64,000 nt of DNA, taken from NCBI RefSeq assembly GCF_932294415.1, contig NC_065538.1, positions 74,687,834 through 74,751,833 on the forward strand, read 5' to 3'. Shown in pieces: positions 12,770 through 23,590 of the stretch. The position numbers and the translations under genes were made by a program. How positions within the stretch are numbered: the first letter of the stretch is position 1; every line of letters begins with the position of its first letter. Source of the DNA: Quercus robur. Its lineage: Eukaryota > Streptophyta > Magnoliopsida > Fagales > Fagaceae. Below the pieces are notes generated by a model. That model was not told the origin of the DNA and searched no databases. It was given only the letters and a program-made list of their open reading frames with translations.

Positions 12770-13779
12770 GATATTTAACCCAAGGTGAGATTTTATTCCT
12801 CAATTTTCTTCTTTCTATACCCTAGAACCTATACCTTTTATGGTTTCTAGATCTTTCCCTTCCCTTTAAAAGACCCAGTTCTTGCTTTAACTCTCTGTTT
12901 GTAGGTTTTGTCATTCCAACCATAACATCATGAACTACAATGTCTCAAGTCTAGCCTTTGTTTAGTATGAACATGTGACTGTGACTATTTATTTATTTAT
13001 TTATTGTTTATTTCTCTATAGTTTTGATTATAAATACATTTCCTCTATAGTTTTGCAGGGTTGCTTTGTCACTATATTCTCCCCCAAGGGTTTTTCCCTT
13101 TTAACTCACACCCTTTTAATTTTCATTATTAAATACCCATCTTTTTACATATCATTTGCATCTATATTTATTTATTTATTTAGGGTTGTTTTTTAGTTTG
13201 GAAGACCACACAGATTTTGACTTTTTTTTTCCCTCTTGGATTTTTTTTTATTTTTTTATTATTATTTTTTTTGTTTAGAAGACTGCACAAATTTTGACAA
13301 CACTACCAACCCACAAAACCTTTATGAACTACACTCAGGCATGCCTTTAGTTTTGGTTTGGCATAAACTTGAAACAAATGCCATAAATATCTAGATTTTT
13401 TGCTTTTGTATTCTTAATGTTTGAATAAAACCATATAGTGCAATTTAAACATGTTTCACATAAGCTTTTAAGGTCTCAGGTCATGTTGTATTTATATATG
13501 GCAAAAGATAGAACCATTTTCCACCTTAGCACAATTCATACTGGTATTTTATTTATAACTTGGATATACTGAAGTTTTTTTGTGTGCGAATAATCTATTT
13601 ATAACTTATTTTCATGAAGATTATAGAAATGTTGAACTTTTTTAATAATTCAATAGTTGGGGTGGGGTTATTATGAAATTGATTGACATTAAGAGTGTTT
13701 GGTTTTACATTGTAAATCTTTGATGAATTCGTATAATTTGGTCTTATACTTAATACTAATTTGGTGAAAAATTAAGTAG

Positions 13780-13860
13780 CTTGAAGAAGTTGAGAAAAGA
13801 AAAGAGCCTAAGAAAGGGAAGAAATACATTCTTGAAAAGCATTGGATAAAGCTTGAAGAT
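13780..13860 (+). pseudogene. Captured exon, 27 codons, with intact splice sites
   Basis: A lysine/glutamate-rich frame (LEEVEKRKEPKKGKKYILEK...) is bounded by an acceptor (AAGTAG|CTTG) and a donor (GAAGAT|GTAAGC). It is exactly 81 nt and open throughout. The same exon with the same borders occurs at 37805-37885 in block B. I do not recognise the parent protein. It lies just upstream of the Helitron 3' end, the usual place for captured host sequence. Confidence 0.5.
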
Positions 13861-14129
13861 GTAAGCACAATTGTATATTTATTCTATATACTGGTTTTTT
13901 TGTAATACTTATTAAACCAAATGTAAGAGCACATTATGATTATTGTAATATATTACTTCATAATATTTGTATTTATCTCATATTTAATATTACTTCATAA
14001 TATTACATGTTTCATCTTATATTAAAGCCAATTTAGATTTCAATAATTGAAATTTGAGAAATGTTTAAACCTGAACGTGTTAACATTTGATTTAAAACAA
14101 TCTCGTGCATCGCACAGGTTAACGATTAG

Positions 14130-15291
14130 TATTATATATATGCGTGTGTTGGACCTCAAAATCAGTGAAGAGAGGTTCCCTTAACTAAGGCAATCCACAC
14201 TCTGAATAAAATATTTAAATCTTACGCTTCTTACTGGTCTCGGTACCAGTAGTCCAAGCTAGGCTAAACAGGATTTGTTCTTTTTATTGACAATGCATTG
14301 CCCTTTCTGCTATAGAAAATTTGGTTTGATAAGTAGGTGATTATACCGGATCCATTTATCACTAATTGTGTAAAGCTAAAAGCTCCTCTGCTTTTGGAGT
14401 TTTAATAATTTATATATACAGCAATATAAAATATTTAGTCCCAAAGCTTTGGAGTCATCATGAATTTTCAACCTATTAATGGGATCCATCATGTAAATTC
14501 TTCTATGTTATTTTATTAAATTTATAACATATTGTCTATCACCTCTTCATTAAAATATCAATTTTTAATATTGAGTTGTGGGTTGGGCTTATTGGGATAC
14601 AAGTTGACCATATTATTTCACATATAGAAAAAAGAGTAACAATAACAATAACAATAATGATAATAATATGATTATTATTATAATTATATTGTTTTTATCT
14701 TCCTTTCAATATAAACAAGAGTACAAAAAATAAATTACCCAAAAATATAGTTAAATAAGATATCAATTCTTAAGATTACAAAATTTAGTTCACTATCATC
14801 AAAAAAGAATGGGAAAAAAACTAAATGTTATGGACCATAATTTTTTTAGGTACCGTATATAATCACTATAAATACTAAATGTGCATGTAAAACTGTTAAG
14901 AATAAATATATTGTACTATCCTATCTAGATCTAATGTGAGAAAAAAAAATCACTTTAAAATGCGTCAGATCGAGTTAGCCCATTTGTACTCCTGATAAAA
15001 ATAATCCTTAGTCCAATTTGGTATTAATCTTTGGTTTATCGAGTTCAGTCCAATTTTTTAAAGTTTAGAAAACACATTACTTTTACAGGGTATTTAGTAG
15101 TACATTTGACTTAGTAGAATTCCTAATTTTTTAGACTTTTTCCCCTCTCTACGTGTATGTGTTAAAAATACTTAGTATTTTATAATAATAAAAATGCTTT
15201 GTTTTTTATATGGTTAAATTGTTGTCATTGGCAGAGATAAAAGTGAGCAAATACAAGAAAATTATATTTTTGAAATTGTTAAAATTGAAGT
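14130..15291. repeat. Duplicated segment X, copy A
   Basis: Non-coding sequence matching block B (38154-38551 joined to 44076-45015) at very high identity by eye, and copy C (56021-56290) less closely. Landmarks are the GGACCTCAAAATCAGTGAAG tract, CTCGGTACCAGTAGTCC, and AGCTCCTCTGCTTTTGGAG at 14379-14400. The last marks the empty site of the LINE present in block B. It ends at the SIRE insertion. Confidence 0.85.
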
Positions 15292-16147
15292 TGATAGTTT
15301 TTAGACCCTTTAAAAACACAATTGGATTAACCTAGGTAATTAGCCAAGTTGTTACTTAGTCCAATTTAATAAATCTAAGTTATCACAATCACAACAATCA
15401 TATCATGCATAGCAATGGAAAGATAAATAACACAAAGATATGATCACCCAGGAAACCAAACCGGTAAAAACCTGGGGAAGATTTAACCTAGCTATCTTTA
15501 AGGTAAACCTGAATCCACTATCTTGAAAGAATCGAAGTTCATACAATAAGACTTACAAGCCCCCACGCTCGACTTCTTATTACTACCCACCAGTAGAACT
15601 TACTGACACGACCACGTGCAAGCTCCGAATCCACGAACTCTTTCTTTCTTGGATTCACCACCAGATACAAGCACACCCCCTTGTGTTTCTTTAAACTTCA
15701 ATGGCAGCAACTGAATTGATAATCAAGGTGTAGATAATATCTCCTCCTTGAAAACCCTAAGTTTGTGTAAAGGAAAGCTCCTCTAGATCTCACAAGAGAT
15801 TTACACAAACAGCAATATGAGCAACACTTAAACGTGGCTAGGGTTTGCCTTTTATACTTAGGACAAATTAGAAAACCCTAAACGTTTTAAACAAACTAGG
15901 GCTGAGTTGGAATTCTACAGAAAAATGCCTCTAACCCGATTTTCGATTGATCGAGCCTAAGCTTCGATCGATCGAACCAGGCCGAGAAGCTTAAATAGTT
16001 CCTGAATCAGCTTATTCCAACTTTACATAAACGAACCAACTTTGAGCAAGTCTAAACACGACTAAACATATTGTTTTGATCATGGTTTGCCAACAATACA
16101 CATTAGAGTTCTAAATACATAAAAACCTAAGTCTTTAGAACCTAACA
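15292..16147 (-). repeat. 3' LTR of the SIRE-like element
   Basis: Bounded on the minus strand by TGTTAGG... and ...CTATCA, the same length as its partner at 21733-22588. It has a CGATTGATCGAGCC/TCGATCGATCGAACC segment around 15942-15984. Confidence 0.92.
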
Positions 16148-16149
16148 AA

Positions 16150-16161
16150 CTCCCCCTTTGG
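16150..16161 (-). other. Polypurine tract
   Basis: The minus strand reads CCAAAGGGGGAG two bases before the 3' LTR, the standard plus-strand primer position of copia elements. Confidence 0.85.
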
Positions 16162-16684
16162 CAATCTGTGACAAAACACAACTAGAAACTCAAAGTTTAC
16201 AAAGAAAAGCCCTTTACAAAACAAATGCTCATAAAACAAATCCAATCCTAACTACTATCCATCAGTTGCAAGTGTAGATAGCAGCTCAATTGAATCAACC
16301 TGTATACTTCCTGAAACACTAAACAAAATGCATAACTGCATGTATGGAAAATACAAGTAAACAAAATAAATTCTTGATTTCAAACAACACACAATAAAGA
16401 CATATATCAATGAAAAACTCATAAATATAAATTAATAAGCAGTTGAAAACAAGAAACATATAAAGCAATAAAAGTAACTCCCCCTAACATGCATAACCCA
16501 ACAAAGGTATGGCAAGAGCTAAAAAGGATAAAATACAATGTGAAGCACCTAGATACAATCTAAACTCCACAAGCTCCAACCAAAAAAAAAAAAACTCTCC
16601 CCCTGAAGACAAAACTCTACAAGAGCTCAAATATGTACTTCCCCTTTTTGTGACGGAATGCCAAAGGGCAATCAAAAATCATCA

Positions 16685-17773
16685 TCAAAAGGGAGGTGGC
16701 GGTGAAGATCGTCTAAACTGTGCCAACTCTGGGCGCAAAGCACGGATCTCATCGAGCACGTCCACCAAAATCTGTCCATGAACTGCCTGAACGGTCAAGA
16801 CATGATCCAATGTATGTCGAATGTCTGAATCATCCGAAGTAGTCAGTGGAGGAACATCAGCATCAGCAGCAGCGCCACCAGACGTCTCAGCAGCATCAGC
16901 ACCTGTGGAAGAGGGAGGAGGGGGAACAACACCAGAAGGCCCACCTCTAGGACGCGTAGGATCAACTCTCAAGTGAGCAGCCCTCTGCCTAAGAAAGGTG
17001 GCACCTATGGGAGCAACAACATGAATAGACTCACCAGAAGGGAAACCATCTAGACCAAGAAATAACAAAATCCTATGAATGAAAATAGGATGGATAAGCG
17101 CATGCCCTACGGCAGAACTCCTATGAACCTCGTTCAAAGAACGAAGGAACAGATGAGGAAAGCTGATAGACGCACCAGAAACAAAAGCATACAAAAACAC
17201 ACATCGCTCTAGAGGGATGGTGTGGAGATGAGAAATAGGCCACAAAGAATGACACGCTATCCTAAAGAAAAGATAGGCAGTCTCAGTAAGCTCAGCAGAC
17301 ATGATCCGAGGATCAGAACCCCACTGGATAGAAGACCCAGTGATGTATGACATGACAACATCTAAAGGTGGAGACTTATCATAGGGATAGTCAGGCTCCC
17401 TAACGACCGGAACCCCAAGAGCTTCAACCACTACCCGAGGAGTAATAGTGAACTCAACACCTCGTATCCAACTCCTAACAGGAGCGTTGGAATCATAGAT
17501 GTGGAAAGAGAGATTCGAGAAGAACTCTCTAATCAGGGCGGTCGGGGGTGGATGATCTATCTCTAATAGGGACAACCAACCTCTAGACTCAAAGTTATCC
17601 ATAATGGTTGGATCAATCTCATCTAAAACCACAGAACGCTAAGCCTAAATCTTACGCTTACAGTTCAGTTTCTCAAAGGCCTCTCTGCTTTTGTCATTCC
17701 TAAACACCTCACTCCTAGAGGGAGACTCAGAGGACATGGAGGGGGTCCTATGGGCTCTAGTCTTCCTAGGCAT
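16685..17773 (-). pseudogene. Transposase_32-type 'putative plant transposon protein' ORF, two in-frame stops
   Basis: Read from the ATG at 17773 the frame has 363 codons. An N-terminal basic/serine segment (MPRKTRAHRTPSMSSES) is followed by TAG at 17647-17645 and another TAG at 17641-17639, and then by a long open stretch to 16685. That stretch has the features of the 'putative plant transposon protein' domain as I know it: RGWLSLL, IREFFSNLS, SWIRGVEFTITP, VVEALGVPVV, PYDKSPPLDVVM, ETAYLFFRIACHSLWPIS and LERCVFLYA. It ends in a proline/serine/alanine-rich region and a short helix. Despite the family name no DDE catalytic core is evident and its biochemical role is unknown. Its position between gag and the 3' LTR, in place of pol, is unusual. 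It shares strand with gag. Both stops are consistent with single changes, so the ORF was intact when the element moved. Confidence 0.75.
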
Positions 17774-19791
17774 GGTGCTAGGATAAGGACCAAGACACAA
17801 AGCAAAAAAAGAAAAAAAACCAAGGGCAGACTGCAAGTTAGCACAAAAAAATATAGAACAAAAATCTATATGATGCATGAACAAATTAAATGTAGTGATG
17901 CATGGCCTAATGCAGTGCAATTAAGTTCAAATTAAGTTCAAGTTCACAAATTTGGCTTAAGCATAGAGTTTCTAATAAAAACCCCAAAATTTTGAAAAAC
18001 CACTTGATCAATTTGTAATAAATTGACGAATTGATCATTACATAAGATAGATGACATAAAATAATGATCAATTACATCACTACAACAAGCCAATTTCATC
18101 AATTGAACCAATTTGAACAAAAACCCCAAATCGGGTTCAATACAAGCCCTAGAATTTTCAATTTATCACAAAACCCCAAATTGATCAAATTGACCATCAT
18201 ATAACATGATTATAACAATATAGGAACAAAACCCAATGATCAATTTCAGAAAAAGAAGCTTGATTCAACAAAAATCCCAAATTTGAAAAGGTCCGAAAAT
18301 CCCAACAAAATGCATGAGTTTATGCATGAAAACATGAAAATAAATGCAAAGGGAAGGGTATAAAGGTCTTACCGGCCTTGGGAGAGGAAAACCTTGCAAA
18401 AAGAATGGACGAAAACTACAAAAATTTGAGATTGAGCCTTGACCGAGTCGTATGGAGAGAGAAAAGGTAAAGAACTTTTTGAAAAAGTGTTAGTCTCAAC
18501 TGAAAATTAGTTTTTAAAAAACTTCCCATACGATTTTCGATTGATCGAAGTATTAGGTTCGATCGATCAAAACAAACAGAGGCTCACCTAAATTTTTAAA
18601 ATCAATTTCGATTGATCAAAAAACAGACTCGATCAATCAAAACAGACAGAGACTCACAATTTTTTGAGAAAACACAGTTTTTGAAAAAGTTTTAGAAACA
18701 TCTCAAAGCATTGAAATTAAGGAACAAAATGCATGAGTATGTGATGATATGATTTTCAAAAACAAGAATTGAAGCCCAATTGTCCCAAATTTAAAATTTC
18801 TTACATTCTCCATAAATTTTCAAGCATCAAATCAGTTTTGCATAAAACTCAAAGTATTTGCAAAAAAAGTCAAAGTATTTGCAAACTTGGTTGGTTAGAC
18901 CAAAGACACACACAATAACATGTACAATGTTTAGCAAAGAGTAACTTGTATAGTGTGTGCAACTAGCAAAAGCTTGAGATACATGTGAGGTGATATGTAA
19001 ATAGAAATCAATCACAAAGTCTACAAAATTCATCAAATTGAATTTAAAAGAGACTATCACCTAAAGAGTTACATCATACAACTCCCACATCTCCTAGATC
19101 ATAAGCTTGCAATCATGTAAGTTTCTTGAGTTTGCCTCATATTGTACACACAAATTTTAATTATTCAGAAACTTATTAAAATAGCCGGGATAATGTACAC
19201 ACCAATTTTAGTTGATAGATGTAATCATTAAGTCTAATAATGTACACACCAATTTTAACATTTAAACCGAGACTACACCTTATGTTCTTTTTGTGCATGT
19301 GCTACACTTTATCGAGCACAAAATCTTACAATATGCACTAAGGTGTTCATGATTGGCTAGTGAACAGTGGTGAGATTATTATTTATGCCTTTCTCTAAAA
19401 GTTTAAGTTCGACAGTCAAAAAACATGTGACTTCAAGATCAAGACAAAGTGATCAAAACCATAAACATCTTTTCCATACAACATGCACTACAAAGCTTCA
19501 ACTAGTAAAGTGCAATAAGTAAGCTCATCAAAACTAAACAAGATACAAAAGACATGTTATGTGAAAATAAATTGATCAACCTTGTTCTCAAAAACCAAGA
19601 AAATAGTGCAAAACACAATTTGCTTCCTTTTTATTCTCTTTTTTTTTTTAATTAAAAAAAACACCTAGAATGAAATGCATGAATGTTATGCAATGCAAAT
19701 CATAGAAACAAAGAAGAAAAAAACACAGAACCAAAGAACAAAAGATCACAAAGAGTAGAGTAACAAAGCACAAGGACCATGTCAGAAAGAC
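17774..19791 (-). other. Non-coding interior of the SIRE-like element where pol should be
   Basis: About 2 kb without any pol motif on either strand. It contains two related ~60-bp units at 18532-18590 and 18603-18655, each with TCGATTGATC and ACAGA.ACTCAC. It also has three copies of a GTACACAC.AATTTTA motif (about 19144, 19196, 19243). Some of the TCGATTGATC-type sequence also occurs in the LTRs. Confidence 0.7.
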
Positions 19792-21659
19792 TCAATTAGT
19801 TTGAGTCTTTTGCATCCAAAACCTTTTAGATGCACCATGAGCATTGGAGTTCTTATTTACTTGGGAATGATTACCAACTCTAGGATTGGAATAAAGGTTT
19901 AAAGCCTTTACCAATTCACCAATGAGTACCATAGGATCTTGTGCTTGAGGCACAGGTACTTTTGGTTTGTTTGCTCTCTTTGCAGCTTGTAGCTTGCAGC
20001 TTGTAACAGTTTGGACGAATGTGTCCAGACTTTCCACAAAAATGACAAACCCATGCAGGTTTATCATATGACTTGTCCTTAGACAGGGTTGGCTTCTTAG
20101 GTTTAGACTCTTTTAGATCAACCATAATCTTCCTAGATGGTGAAACTTCTATGGGTTTGACAACCTCACTTACAGGGGGTTTGACAGTTTCACACACAAT
20201 CTCACTCACAGAAGGTTCAGAATAAGATGAAGGGACAAAGTTTGTGGAATGGGGAGCAGACACAGAGATGCTTTCAACAAAACCTAATCCAGATTGGTCA
20301 GAAGGAGATTTTTGAACACTCAGCATTTGATCAAGTTTAGAACTAGCAGATCTAGCAACAGATAAATCAAGTTCCAAAGATTTAACTTTATCAAGTAATA
20401 GCATATTCTCAGTTTTCACATTGTTCAAAAGTATTTGCATTGAACAGTTTTACAAGCAAATTCTTCTTATCAAGCTCAAGAGATTCAATTTTCTTCAGGC
20501 CAAGTTCAATATTCATAGCATCCTTTGCAGCAATTTTCCAAAGTTTATTGTAGGCCTCTTGAAGATTTGCATCCTCAGAGAGTTCCCCATCAGAAGGGTT
20601 CTTTTCAGCAGATATGCTTTCATTGACTACAGTCGTAGCAGTAAAAGCAATAAAGTTTCCATCCTCGTCACAATTAGACTTATCATCAAAAACTTCACCA
20701 TCACTAAGGATTACGGCCATAGCCTTACCCTTAGACTTCAAATAGGTAGGATATTCAGATTTCATGTGACCATACCCTTGACATCCAAAACACTGAGGAC
20801 CCATAGAATTATTTGAAGATTGACCTACTTTTTCTCTAGGTTTATCATTATTGTTAACCTTAGTGAGATCATTCTTCCTAAAGTTTCTAGGTTCAACAGT
20901 GTTCGTACCTCTTGCCTTTCTATTACTATTCCTGAGAAAGTTTCTAAAGTTTTTGGCAAGGTAAGCAATCTCTGTAGCAGAGAGCTCATCATCAAATCCA
21001 CCAATCTCAACATCATCAACTGACTTAAGAGCCATTGATTTGGATTTGTTAGTTTTGGGTAGGTCAAACTCATAAGATTGAAGTGATCCTACAAGTTCAT
21101 CAACAGGGATGGAGTCCACATCCTTACTCTCAGTAATAGCAGTCACCTTGGGTCTAAAGTCTTCAGTTAACGATCTAAGAATCTTCCTAACAATTTTAGG
21201 TTGATCATAGATTTCACCCAAGTTAAAAGTAGAATTAACAATATCATTAAGTTTAGCATAGAATTCATCAAAAGATTCATTATCAAACATCCTAATGCTT
21301 TCAAACTTAGAAGTTAACTGCTGCAATTTGTTGATTTTGACAGCCTTTGTGCCTTCATGCACAGTCTAGAGGATATTCCAAGCAGTATGAGCAACCTCAA
21401 CATTAGATATTCTCTTAAATTCCTCCATAGAAACATCGTTAAAGATAGCATTCATAGCCTTGCTATTGAATGTGGCTGCTTCTTTTTGAGAAGTTTGCCA
21501 CTCACTAACAGGAGTAGTGGGCTTCTCCCATTCGTATTCAACGGAGTTCCAGACTCTCTCATCAATCGATTTCAGGAATGTTTTCATCATTACTTTCCAA
21601 TAAGCATAATTATTCCCATCAAAGTGAGGAGGAATAACAAGAAAGTGTCTGTGTTCCAT
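19792..21659 (-). pseudogene. gag of the SIRE-like element, multiply broken
   Basis: Starts at the ATG at 21659 (MEHRHFLVIPPHFDG). A TAG at 21367-21365 interrupts after codon 97, where the left element has a glutamine codon. The frame then continues as UBN2/gag through the first zinc knuckle, C..C....H....Y at about 20779-20740 on the plus strand, where the last cysteine is replaced by tyrosine. A frameshift near 20425 moves the coiled tail into the next frame. The second knuckle CHFCGKSGHIRPNC (about 20050-20009) is intact. A small tandem duplication of an AGCTTG motif near 19985-20010 shifts the frame once more. Coding similarity stops at about 19792, just before where the protease of a complete element would begin. 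Confidence 0.85.
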
Positions 21660-21718
21660 GACAATAGGGGTCAAGGATCAGCTCAGTGATCAACAGATCA
21701 ACAACAAGAGAGCAACCC

Positions 21719-21730
21719 GCTCTGATACCA
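21719..21730 (-). other. tRNA-iMet primer-binding site
   Basis: TGGTATCAGAGC on the minus strand, two bases inside the 5' LTR; same site and spacing as in the left element. Confidence 0.92.
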
Positions 21731-21732
21731 CT

Positions 21733-22588
21733 TGATAGTTTTTAGACCCCTTAAAAACTCAATTGGATTAACCTAGGTAATTAGTCAAGTTGTTACTTAG
21801 TCCAATTTAACAAATCTAGGTTATCACAATCACAACAATCATATCATGCATAGCAGTGGAAAGATAAATAACACAAAGCTATGATCACCCAGGAAACCAA
21901 ACCGGTAAAAACCTGAAGAGAATTTAACCTAGTTATCCTCAAGGTAAACCTGAATCCACTATCTTGAAAGAATCGAAGTTCATACAATAAGAATTACAAG
22001 CCCCCACGCTCGACTTCTTATTGCTACCCACCAGTAGAACTTACTGACACGACCACATGCAAGCTCCGAATCCATAGACTCCTTCTTTCTTGGATTCACC
22101 ACCAGATACAAGCACACCCGCTTGTGTTTCTTTAAACTTCAATGGTAGCAACTGAATTGATAATCAAGGTGTAGATAATATCTCCTCCTTAAAAACCCTA
22201 AGTTTGTGTAAAGGAAAGCTCCTCTAGATTTCACAAGAGATTTACACAAGCAGCAATATGAGCAACACTAAAATGTGGTTAGGGTTTGCCTTTTATACTT
22301 AGGACAAATTAAAAAACCCTAAACGTTTTAAACAAACTAGGGCTAAGTTGGAACTTTGCAGAAAAACGCCTCTGACCCAATTTTCGATTGATTGAGCCTA
22401 AGCTTCAATCGATTGAACCAGGCCGAGAAGCTTAAATGGTTCCTGCATCAACTTATTCTAACTTTACATAAGCAAACCAACTTTGAGCAAGTCTAAATAT
22501 GACTAAATATATTGTTTTGATCATGGTTTGCCAACAATACACATTAGAGTTCTAAATACATAAAAACCTAAGTCTTTAGAACCTAACA
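21733..22588 (-). repeat. 5' LTR of the SIRE-like element
   Basis: 856 bp, aligned end to end with 15292-16147 and 1171-2021. It is followed by the target duplicate GAAGT at 22589-22593. Confidence 0.92.
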
Positions 22589-23555
22589 GAAGTCGTTAAT
22601 AGAGATGAAAGTTGGCAAATACAAGTAGTTACTAAACTGGCGTTAAAGTATATGATAAATTATTGTGGAAAAAAAAAAAAAAACCAATAATGGTAGTGGA
22701 AAAGGTGCTCAGTAAGCTGACGAGAGTGTACAATGAGAACTTGTTAGCTTATGAGAGTGTACAAAGAGATGAAGAGCTTAACTAGCGACTTACTATCTCA
22801 TGGCTTTGAGATCAAGAGTGCAACTTCTTAGATGGGTTGCCAATTATCCAAGTTCCCTCTATGTGAAGCCACTTTGACACTAAGCCCCTCTTTTATACAT
22901 GCATAAAAAAACAAATAACAATAACAATAACAATATTAATATCAATAAAAATAAAAATAATAATAATAGTAATAGTAGTTGTAAGAACAAAGTTTGGCTA
23001 CAAATTTGGCTGCAGCTTAAGGCTACAACTTCACCTAATATCTTTCTATTTTATGTGAATTCTAACAAATCCACCATTGTTTTACATTTTTTTTATTTTA
23101 TCTTCCATACTTACAAAAATTCCAAAAGATCAAACATCCATAGTTATGTCATCAATTAAATGTTTAAATTTCAAGTTTTTGTAGTCTAAAATTATGTATA
23201 AAAAATAAGTTTATAAATTGAATAATAAATAATATCCGATTGATACAAAATTTGATATGTGTGTTAACAACATTAAAAAAAAAAAAAAATGCAATCTAAT
23301 GGTTATATTTTCAAAATATGTATTTATGTTAATTTTTTTAGTGGGTTACAATTAAGTTTGTAGTTAAACTTTGTCCTAATAATAAAATGATTATATTGTC
23401 TTTATCTTCCTTTAATTACAAATAAAAAAACAAACAATAAATTAACCCAAAAGAAAAGTTGACGTATAAATTCTTTAGATTGCACAATCCATAGTTCACT
23501 GTCATCAGAAAAGAATGAAAAATAAACTATGTCATGGACCATAATTATATATTTA
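22589..23555. repeat. Duplicated segment Y, copy A
   Basis: Continues segment X beyond the SIRE insertion. It matches block B at 45011-45080, 51180-51326 and 51883-52620, with landmarks AATAATGGTAGTGGAAAAGG, GATCAAGAGTGCAACTTCT, and the CCATAATTATATATTTA end. Copy C has 55041-55240. The sequence at 22811-22825 is the empty site of the Mutator-like element in block B. No coding signal. Confidence 0.85.
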
Positions 23556-23590
23556 CTAGTCGCTAACCCGTGTATTGTACGGGAAAGTTT
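23556..23590 (-). mobile_element. Helitron 3' terminus (minus orientation), rest not located
   Basis: The minus strand reads a hairpin CCCGTacaatacACGGG, then TTAGCGA, then CTAG followed by T. This is the standard Helitron 3' signature and the same family as the end at 38153. It sits exactly where block A stops matching block B. A matching TC 5' end was not found to the right, so the element is truncated or its 5' end is diverged. Confidence 0.6.

Larger units (their letters stand above)
8924..14129 (+). mobile_element. Helitron (5.2 kb), non-autonomous, with host gene fragments
   Basis: The 5' end is A|TCTATATATAT followed by the AATCAAAACCTCTGAAACTC / ACAATTTTCCACGTC tract typical of plant Helitrons. 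The 3' end has a GTGCatcGCAC hairpin at 14104-14114, then 11 bases, then TTAG|T, a one-base decay of CTAG|T. The same 3' end in block B (38153) is still CTAG. Copy C carries the empty site: CACTGTCTAA|AATTATATGCGTG at 56011-56033 matches the left flank CTCTGTCTAA and right flank TATTATATATATGCGTG here. No Rep/helicase ORF is visible, so it would depend on a partner. Inside are 5'-UTR-like segments, a splice-bounded exon, a solo LTR and LINE debris. Confidence 0.75.
15292..22588 (-). mobile_element. Complete gag-only SIRE-like LTR retrotransposon with an extra ORF
   Basis: A 7297-bp element on the minus strand: two 856-bp LTRs, a 5-bp target duplicate GAAGT (15287-15291 and 22589-22593), a tRNA-iMet primer site, a purine tract, gag, and a second ORF of Transposase_32 type near the 3' LTR. 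No protease, integrase, reverse transcriptase or RNase H is visible in the 5585-bp interior. It therefore resembles the class described as TR-GAG elements (terminal repeats plus gag). The uninterrupted target is present in block B at about 45008-45030. By eye the LTR pair differs at about 14 of the first ~215 positions, so the insertion is not recent. Both ORFs carry stops, so this copy is dead. Confidence 0.9.
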
